From: Phycisphaeraceae bacterium
Lineage (GTDB): Bacteria > Planctomycetota > Phycisphaerae > Phycisphaerales > UBA1924
Reading direction: 5' to 3'
Assembly: GCA_009827205.1 (NCBI GenBank)
Contig: WUAK01000059.1
Span: 1-12,072, forward strand
DNA: 12,072 nucleotides
Shown: positions 7,744 through 12,072 of the stretch, piece after piece
Position numbering within the stretch: the first letter of the stretch is position 1
How the letters are laid out: each line of letters starts with the position of its first letter
Made by a program: the position numbers and the translations under genes
The notes under the pieces: generated by a model
Databases searched by the model: none
Told to the model about the DNA's origin: nothing
Seen by the model: only the letters and a program-made list of their open reading frames with translations

Positions 7744-8447
7744 GCCTTCGCTCGGCGCCGCTGCGCTTCTTCGGCCATCTCTCCAAACCTACGCTGCGCG
7801 ATCGCAGTGATGGTGTCTTTCGCCTGATGCAGCGTTGGGCAGTCATCACCGAGCAGAACACGCAAGCTCGTGACCGGTCTGCCGTGCAAGCCGCAAGGCA
7901 CGATGAGTGAGAAGTGCAAGAGATCGGGATCGATGTTGAGAGCGAGCCCGTGCAAGGTGACCCATCGACGCACGCGGACGCCCATCGCGCAGACCTTTGC
8001 CGACTGAGCTCCCGATCGGACCCAGACACCGGTTGCGCCCTCGTCTCGTTCACCCTTGATCCCGAACGAGGCGAGAGTCTCGATGACGATGTCTTCGAGT
8101 AGACGCAGATACTCGACGATCCTGCAGTTCATCCGGTTGAGATCGACGATCGGGTAGACCACGAGCTGGCCCGGGCCGTGATATGTCACGTCACCACCCC
8201 GGTCAGTCTCAGCGATCTCGACGCCTTGCGCTGCGAGCATCTCTGGCGTCGCGGTGATGTGTGACTGGGCCTCGGGTCTGTGCGTCACGGTGATGACCGG
8301 GTCGTGCTCGACAAGCAGAATCGTGCCGACCTCGGAGCAGTCAGTCTCACGCCCCGCAAGCACATGGGCGTGGCGCTGCTGCTGGATCTCGTACGCCTCG
8401 TGGTAGCCCAGCCTGCCAATATCTTCGATCGAAACGGCGTTTGACAC
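7740..8447 (-). CDS. lipB: Octanoyl-ACP:protein octanoyltransferase LipB
   Basis: LipB moves the octanoyl group from acyl carrier protein to a lysine of lipoyl domains (pyruvate and 2-oxoglutarate dehydrogenase E2, glycine cleavage H protein), the first step of endogenous lipoylation in the cytoplasm. With the GTG start it has 235 residues, normal for the family. The signature RGGDVTYHGPGQLVVYPIVDL begins at about residue 83. The conserved lysine is Lys151 in AKVCAMGVRVRRWVTLHG and the catalytic cysteine is Cys185 in IVPCGLHGRPVTSL. A TTG at 8453 would add two codons, but it lies across the candidate -10 (TACGAT), so GTG at 8447 is preferred. LipA is not in the window. The stop TAG shares CTAG with the sppA stop on the other strand. 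Confidence 0.96.
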   Translation of the reverse strand: MSNAVSIEDIGRLGYHEAYEIQQQRHAHVLAGRETDCSEVGTILLVEHDPVITVTHRPEAQSHITATPEMLAAQGVEIAETDRGGDVTYHGPGQLVVYPIVDLNRMNCRIVEYLRLLEDIVIETLASFGIKGERDEGATGVWVRSGAQSAKVCAMGVRVRRWVTLHGLALNIDPDLLHFSLIVPCGLHGRPVTSLRVLLGDDCPTLHQAKDTITAIAQRRFGEMAEEAQRRRAKA

Positions 8448-8452
8448 ACTCA

Positions 8453-8458
8453 ATCGTA
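8453..8458 (-). promoter_or_regulatory. Candidate -10 element (TACGAT) of lipB, leaderless type
   Basis: On the minus strand TACGAT (close to TATAAT) is followed by five bases and then GTG at 8447. There is no Shine-Dalgarno. Its position favours the GTG start over the TTG at 8453. Confidence 0.45.
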
Positions 8459-8462
8459 GTTC

Positions 8463-8476
8463 CGGCCCACGGGCCG
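8463..8476. repeat. 14-bp palindrome between lipB and the MBL-fold gene
   Basis: CGGCCC-AC-GGGCCG has 6-base perfect arms around two bases. It lies between the two candidate -10 hexamers of divergent genes, so it could be an operator or part of the -35 regions; it could also be chance in GC-rich DNA. Confidence 0.35.
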
Positions 8477-8482
8477 ATCCCC

Positions 8483-8488
8483 TACCAT
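8483..8488 (+). promoter_or_regulatory. Candidate -10 element (TACCAT) of the MBL-fold gene
   Basis: TACCAT (TANNNT) is followed by eight bases and then the ATG at 8497, leaving little or no 5' leader. No Shine-Dalgarno is present. It resembles TACCCT before sppA. Confidence 0.4.
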
Positions 8489-8496
8489 GTCCCTAC

Positions 8497-9363
8497 ATGG
8501 ACAGACCCTCTGAGACCAAGGCCCCAAAGCTCCGACTCTGCGTGCTCGCCAGCGGCTCGTCGGGCAACTGCTCGGTTCTGACCTTCGGCGAGGGCCTCAC
8601 CACCCGGGTCTGCCTGCTGGACGCGGGCCTCTCCCCCAGGCGCACACGCAAATTGCTCGCCGACGAGGGATTCCGTTTCGATCAGGTCGATCACATCCTC
8701 GTGACGCACTTCGATCGGGACCACTTCCACCTCGGCTGGCAGGCGGCGAGGCTGGATCACATCAAGATTCACGCGCACGCCGACCACGCAATCGCTGCGC
8801 GGCGAGCAGGGATCACTGGCAAGAGTCTCAAGCTCTTCGAGGATCCGTTCACAATCTGGGACGAGGTCGAGGTCGGGTTCGCCCGTCTCGCGCACGACCA
8901 GTTGGGCGTCACCGCGTTCCGGATCGAAACCAGCAACTCCTCGCTTGGGTACGCGACCGACCTAGGCAGGCCTGCCCCAGAACTCACACGCGCGCTGCAC
9001 GGTGTCGGGACGCTCGCGATCGAGAGCAACTACTGCCCGCGGATGCAGATCGATTCGCCGAGGCCCGAGTACCTCAAGCGCCGGATCATGGGCGGCGCGG
9101 GGCACCTTTCGAACCAGGAATCCGCTGAAGCAGTGCGCACGATCAGACCCGCCTCGCACGCTGTACTCCTGCACCTGAGCAGGCAGTGCAACACGCCGGA
9201 AACCGCGCTCGATGCTCACCGATCGCACGGCTGCAAGACGATCGTCTCAAGCCAGTTCGACCCGACAGAGTGGATCGATATCGCACCGGGTCGGGCTAAG
9301 GCGATGCCCGAACCGGAACCCGTTCAGCCCTCACTCTTTTCCGCGAAAGCACCCTCGGCGTGA
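8497..9363 (+). CDS. MBL-fold hydrolase, YycJ/WalJ-like, with altered metal motif
   Basis: A 288-residue metallo-beta-lactamase-fold protein of the YycJ/WalJ type (COG1235-like). Family marks are LASGSSGNCSVL (residues 18-28), LLDAGLSPRRT, GYATDLG (Asp155), GHLSNQES (His203) and LLHLSRQCNTPE (His226). The first metal motif reads T-H71-F-D73-R-D75-H76 where most members have THxHxDH, so the second histidine is replaced by aspartate. The segment usually reading NHD before the GHLSN loop is NYC here. Metal binding or specificity may therefore differ, or only one metal may be held. The last residues carry QPSLF (277-281) in an otherwise Pro/Ala-rich tail, resembling a sliding-clamp-binding peptide. 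Family members are thought to be nucleases or regulators tied to replication and the cell wall; the substrate here is unknown. The stop overlaps the next start as GTGA. Confidence 0.86.
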   Translation: MDRPSETKAPKLRLCVLASGSSGNCSVLTFGEGLTTRVCLLDAGLSPRRTRKLLADEGFRFDQVDHILVTHFDRDHFHLGWQAARLDHIKIHAHADHAIAARRAGITGKSLKLFEDPFTIWDEVEVGFARLAHDQLGVTAFRIETSNSSLGYATDLGRPAPELTRALHGVGTLAIESNYCPRMQIDSPRPEYLKRRIMGGAGHLSNQESAEAVRTIRPASHAVLLHLSRQCNTPETALDAHRSHGCKTIVSSQFDPTEWIDIAPGRAKAMPEPEPVQPSLFSAKAPSA

Positions 9364-10145
9364 GCAAAGCCAACTCAGCCCGGAACGAGCGCCGAATCTG
9401 GCCCGCGCAGGAAGCCAAGCCCTCGTCCGCGCGATGGCACCGCGCTTCGCTGGGGCTCAGACGCGTCATGCGCAGGCTTACCAGCACGGGCACCATCCGC
9501 ACACCCGAGGGGATCCGCTACCGCCCGGTCGGGCACCTCTCGCTGACGAGATCACTCTCCAAGCGCGGCCCGGGGTTCAAGGAGTACGACGTGCAGTTCC
9601 CGTTCCACGAACCCATGCGCGTGAAGGTAGAGCCGAACAGGGTATTTGCGGATCTGACGGGTCCGCGCTTCGCGTCGGAGCGCGAGCTGCTCACCAAACA
9701 CATCCGCCCGGGCTCAAGGGCGTTGATCATCAACGCGGGCACGGGCGATACCGCAGCGTGGCTTGCCGACCTTGTCGGCCCCTCTGGCGCAGTGGTTGCG
9801 CTGGACCTCGACGAGCAGTCGGTCGAGTTTGCCAAACGCAGGTACGACACGGCAAACACCACCTTTGAGCAGGGCGACGGCTCGCTCCTGGCAGGAGAGC
9901 CAGACGAAGCGTTCGAGTTCGTGCTCGCACCCAGAGCCTTCAGCCCGAGCGACGAGGGGCTGAACCTGACGCCTCTCTTCCGGCTCGTGGCCCCGGGCGG
10001 GTCTCTGGCGATCAGCACCGCCTCTGGCTCGGTGCTCGCCCTGTCGCTCGTGAAGCTCCTCGATGATGTCTCCGCAGGGGCCGCTCGGACGAGCGTTCTC
10101 GAACGGGCGGGGATCAGTGTCGCCATTGCCACGAGGCCGATCTAG
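9360..10145 (+). CDS. Class I SAM-dependent methyltransferase, substrate unknown
   Basis: A 261-residue protein. Residues 1-45 are basic and look disordered. A 70-residue N-terminal domain with RTPEGIRYRPVGHLSLTRS and FPFHEPMRVKVEPNRVF follows. A Rossmann methyltransferase core starts near 118: motif I ALIINAGTGDTAAWLADL (residues 121-138), the acidic end of strand 2 VVALDLDE (Asp149/Asp151), QGDGSLL (about 171-177), and a late VAPGGSLAIST strand (about 210-220). Motif I has Asn125 where Asp or Glu is usual. RlmI-, TrmI- and UbiE-like enzymes share such features, but none fits clearly, so I leave it unnamed. The GTG start at 9360 overlaps the MBL-gene stop (GTGA), implying coupled translation, and no Shine-Dalgarno is visible. 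It ends 12 bases before rsfS. Confidence 0.82.
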   Translation: MSKANSARNERRIWPAQEAKPSSARWHRASLGLRRVMRRLTSTGTIRTPEGIRYRPVGHLSLTRSLSKRGPGFKEYDVQFPFHEPMRVKVEPNRVFADLTGPRFASERELLTKHIRPGSRALIINAGTGDTAAWLADLVGPSGAVVALDLDEQSVEFAKRRYDTANTTFEQGDGSLLAGEPDEAFEFVLAPRAFSPSDEGLNLTPLFRLVAPGGSLAISTASGSVLALSLVKLLDDVSAGAARTSVLERAGISVAIATRPI

Positions 10146-10157
10146 GCTTCCTTTCGC

Positions 10158-10559
10158 ATGACCACACCAAAGACATCAGATTCCACCGACTCCAGCAGAA
10201 CCGATCAGCGGGCGAAGGCCCGGGCTTTCGCGATTGACGCGGCACGCTCACTCACGGACAACCAGTGCACCGATACGCTCGTTCTGGACCTCAAGGCCAG
10301 GAGCCCCGTGGCAGACTTTCTCGTGATCACGTCTGGCACGTCGGACAGGCAGATGAAATCCGCTGCAGACGATGTGGTTGAGATTGCACCGAACACCGGG
10401 CACGAGCTCGTGCGCCAGAGCGCCGACAATCGTCACACGTGGATCGTCTCGGATTTCGGGGATGTGGTTGTGCACGTCTTCGAGCCCGACACACGCGCGT
10501 TCTACGACCTCGAGCTTCTCTGGGGCGACGCGGCGAAGGTCGCCTGGAAGCGAGACTGA
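10158..10559 (+). CDS. rsfS: Ribosomal silencing factor RsfS
   Basis: A 133-residue protein. RsfS binds ribosomal protein L14 (uL14) on the large subunit, blocks joining of the subunits and lowers translation in stationary phase or starvation. After a polar Ser/Thr-rich N-terminus of about 18 residues, the conserved domain shows LDLKARSPVADFLVITSGTSDRQ (about 44-66) and WIVSDFGDVVVHVFEPDTRAFYDLELLWGDA (about 95-125), both characteristic (compare DYGDVVVHVF and YYDLE.LWGDA). The length is normal. The ATG at 10158 lies 12 bases after the methyltransferase stop. TAGGCT at 10143-10148, which includes that stop, ends 9 bases before the ATG and could be an additional promoter. aroB follows after 4 bases, so the two are probably co-transcribed. 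Confidence 0.95.
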   Translation: MTTPKTSDSTDSSRTDQRAKARAFAIDAARSLTDNQCTDTLVLDLKARSPVADFLVITSGTSDRQMKSAADDVVEIAPNTGHELVRQSADNRHTWIVSDFGDVVVHVFEPDTRAFYDLELLWGDAAKVAWKRD

Positions 10560-10563
10560 GCAC

Positions 10564-11721
10564 ATGACCACGCCCAGAGCCGTCCGCGTCGTGACGTCCA
10601 GCACCGAATACGACGTGCGCATCGGGTCCGGGCTTCTTGAGACGATCTACGAAGTTGTGATCCGCTCGGCTCCAAAGGCAAGACGCGTGCACGCGATCGT
10701 CGACTCGGGCGTCCCGACGCAGCTCGTTGATCGCGCGCTCGAAGGCATCAAGGCAGCAGACCTCAGCGTGTCGCGCTCGGAGATCACACCGACCGAGCAC
10801 GTCAAGATCACCGAGACGTGGCACGAGCAGATCACTCAGGCCGCGGCTGCGAGGCTCGATCGCTCCGATGTCATCCTCGCGATCGGCGGCGGGATCGTCG
10901 GGGATATCGCGGGCTTCGTCGGAGCCTCCTACCGGCGCGGTCTGCACGTCATCCAATGCCCCACAACGCTTCTTGCGATGGTCGATGCGTCCGTGGGCGG
11001 CAAGACGGGTGTCAACCTCAAAACTCCATCGGGCCTGCTCAAAAACGCGATCGGCGCGTTCCATCAACCCACCGAGGTGGTCGCGGATATCGAGTCGCTC
11101 AAGTCACTCACACTCCGCGTCTTTTGTGCAGGACTGGCAGAGTGTGTCAAGCACTCGATGCTGAGCGCCGACTTTGGTGATGCCCAGCTCGGCTCCTGGA
11201 TGCGTGAACACTCGAACGAGATCCTCGCGCAGGAAGCCGATGCCCTCGCGGAGTTGGTTTCGCGCAATGTCGCGGTGAAAGCAGCGGTCGTGGCGACCGA
11301 TGAGACGGAAACCAGTGCGGGTGACATGGGCCGGGCGCTCCTGAACCTCGGGCACACGTTCGCGCACGCGATTGAGACGCTGCCGGGCGTTCGCGTGCCC
11401 TTGGGCGATACGAGCTGCCCGATCATGCACGGCGAGGCGGTCTCACTCGGACTCGTTGCCGCGGCTTCGATGAGCGAGGACCTCGGCAAAACCTCTGGTC
11501 TCATCGAACCACTCGAGTCGTGGCTCACCGACCTCGGCCTCCCCACCCGCTGCGAGGGCCTTTCCGACGTCGACGCGATCCTCGAACGGATGGTGCACGA
11601 CAAGAAGGCCTCGGGCGGCACGATCCGATTTGTGATCCCTACATTCGAGGGGTCCTGCAGGGTGATCGAGTCGCCGGGCGATGCACCGATCCTGAAGGCT
11701 CTTGAGGCAATCCAGGCCTAA
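10564..11721 (+). CDS. aroB: 3-dehydroquinate synthase
   Basis: A 385-residue NAD- and metal-dependent enzyme making 3-dehydroquinate from DAHP, the second step of the shikimate pathway, in the cytoplasm. Visible motifs are the nucleotide-binding GGGIVGDIAGFVGASYRRG (residues 108-126), PTTLLAMVDASVGGKTGVN (133-151), GLAECVK (Glu193, Lys196), LNLGHTFAHAIE (His263) and HGEAVSLG (His289). Glu193, His263 and His289 correspond to the metal ligands of the family. Length is slightly above the usual 350-370. The ATG at 10564 is chosen because it lies 4 bases after the rsfS stop; a longer in-frame start at 10372 would lie inside rsfS. No good Shine-Dalgarno precedes it, in line with translational coupling to rsfS. 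A hairpin lies just after the stop. Confidence 0.96.
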   Translation: MTTPRAVRVVTSSTEYDVRIGSGLLETIYEVVIRSAPKARRVHAIVDSGVPTQLVDRALEGIKAADLSVSRSEITPTEHVKITETWHEQITQAAAARLDRSDVILAIGGGIVGDIAGFVGASYRRGLHVIQCPTTLLAMVDASVGGKTGVNLKTPSGLLKNAIGAFHQPTEVVADIESLKSLTLRVFCAGLAECVKHSMLSADFGDAQLGSWMREHSNEILAQEADALAELVSRNVAVKAAVVATDETETSAGDMGRALLNLGHTFAHAIETLPGVRVPLGDTSCPIMHGEAVSLGLVAAASMSEDLGKTSGLIEPLESWLTDLGLPTRCEGLSDVDAILERMVHDKKASGGTIRFVIPTFEGSCRVIESPGDAPILKALEAIQA

Positions 11722-11730
11722 CCCGCTGCA

Positions 11731-11760
11731 CACAACCGGTTCGGGATACACCCGGCTGTG
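11731..11760 (+). terminator. Possible hairpin terminator after aroB
   Basis: Arms CACAACCGG (11731-11739) and CCGGCTGTG (11752-11760) can pair with one mismatch around a 12-base loop, 9 bases after the aroB stop. There is no T-tract, so if it acts as a terminator it is not a canonical intrinsic one; it could be an operator or mRNA 3'-end structure. Confidence 0.35.
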
Positions 11761-11798
11761 AAGCGGGGCAAACTTGCAGTAGATCTGCGCGCTCTGTC

Positions 11799-11804
11799 GA
11801 TAAT
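11799..11804 (+). promoter_or_regulatory. Candidate -10 element (GATAAT) of parA
   Basis: GATAAT differs from TATAAT at one base and lies 78 bases before the parA GTG. TTGCAG at 11774-11779 is 19 bases upstream, a poor -35 at slightly long spacing. The rest of the 161-base gap (11722-11882) shows no other clear element except the hairpin beside aroB and a weak GGGAG before the start. Confidence 0.3.
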
Positions 11805-11882
11805 CCCAAGGGACGCCCGGTGGTCCGCGCAGGGCAGCGCGGAAACCTCGGGCTCACAGTGGGTTCCAGCGGGAGCGAAGCC

Positions 11883-12072
11883 GTGCGCACAGTTGTCATT
11901 GTCAACCAAAAGGGTGGCTGCGGAAAGACCACCACCGCGATCAATCTCGCCGGCGTTTGGGCGAGCCGGGGCAAGAGAGCACTGCTCGTCGACCTTGACC
12001 CGCAATCGCACTGCGCCGCGGGCCTGGCCATCCCCGAGCAACGGATCGACTTGGACATCAGCGACGCCCTGC
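11883..12072 (+). CDS. parA: ParA/Soj-type ATPase, N-terminal fragment (continues beyond window)
   Basis: The first 63 codons of a ParA-family (MinD/SIMIBI) Walker ATPase. These proteins segregate chromosomes or plasmids with ParB, or position other cargo, and bind DNA nonspecifically in the ATP state. The deviant Walker A is NQKGGCGKTTT (residues 8-18), with signature Lys10, P-loop Lys15 and the following threonines. The Walker A' strand LLVDLDPQ (34-41) contains Asp37 and Asp39. The GTG start at 11883 puts the conserved strand directly after the start (RTVVIVNQKGG), and GGGAG lies 7 bases upstream. An in-frame GTG at 11859 would add eight residues and is less likely. The chromosomal Soj role is inferred from gene type and housekeeping context; parB is not visible. 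Confidence 0.9.
   Translation, partial: MRTVVIVNQKGGCGKTTTAINLAGVWASRGKRALLVDLDPQSHCAAGLAIPEQRIDLDISDAL

Noticed and set aside
10143..10148. TAGGCT before rsfS as a fifth leaderless promoter
   Set aside because: It coincides with the methyltransferase TAG stop and the spacing to the ATG is 9 bases; not strong enough to list as a promoter.
10372..10563. Upstream extension of aroB into rsfS
   Set aside because: The frame is open but overlaps rsfS by 188 bases, and AroB similarity begins only after the ATG at 10564.
11776..11788. Small inverted repeat GCAG...CTGC upstream of parA
   Set aside because: The arms are only 4 bases, which is expected by chance; a parS site cannot be claimed from it.

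Overview
The window is a dense, GC-rich bacterial chromosome segment carrying housekeeping genes, with no mobile elements, tRNA or rRNA genes, or CRISPR. The best guess at lineage is a planctomycete, probably class Phycisphaerae. The hints are a DUF1570-like HExxH lipoprotein, a rearranged remnant of the division/cell-wall (dcw) cluster with a LysM gene inside it, frequent GTG/TTG starts, and proteins that resemble their families only moderately. This assignment is inference, since no rRNA or other marker is present.

Layout. From 1 to 2397 (+) lie the 3' part of valS and a translationally coupled zinc-protease-like lipoprotein. From 2401 to 6690 (-) runs an operon transcribed leftwards: rsmH, a membrane-anchored LysM protein, an FtsL-like protein and the FtsI/PBP transpeptidase. 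The last two junctions overlap by 4 bases (ATGA, GTGA). sppA (6733-7743, +) diverges from rsmH and collides tail to tail with lipB (7740-8447, -), sharing a CTAG that supplies both stop codons. lipB diverges from a YycJ/WalJ-like metallo-beta-lactamase-fold gene (8497-9363, +). That gene overlaps an unassigned SAM methyltransferase (9360-10145), which is followed by rsfS (10158-10559), aroB (10564-11721) and the start of a ParA-type ATPase (11883 to the window end).

How the genes relate. The minus-strand operon is a septal peptidoglycan module: RsmH tunes the ribosome, the LysM protein probably binds peptidoglycan, FtsL-like is a bitopic scaffold and FtsI crosslinks septal wall. The other genes serve translation (valS, rsfS), lipoylation (lipB), aromatic biosynthesis (aroB), envelope proteolysis (sppA, the HExxH lipoprotein) and probably chromosome segregation (parA). 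The longest non-coding stretch is 161 bases (11722-11882).

The most interesting points are as follows. (1) Four divergently oriented genes have a TANNNT hexamer only 5-8 bases before the start codon and no Shine-Dalgarno site, suggesting leaderless mRNAs; the operon-internal lipoprotein and LysM genes instead have plausible Shine-Dalgarno sites. (2) A LysM gene sits between rsmH and ftsL. (3) The MBL-fold protein has an altered metal motif (HFDRDH rather than HxHxDH) and ends in QPSLF, a good match to the sliding-clamp-binding consensus, and it is translationally coupled to a methyltransferase of unknown substrate.
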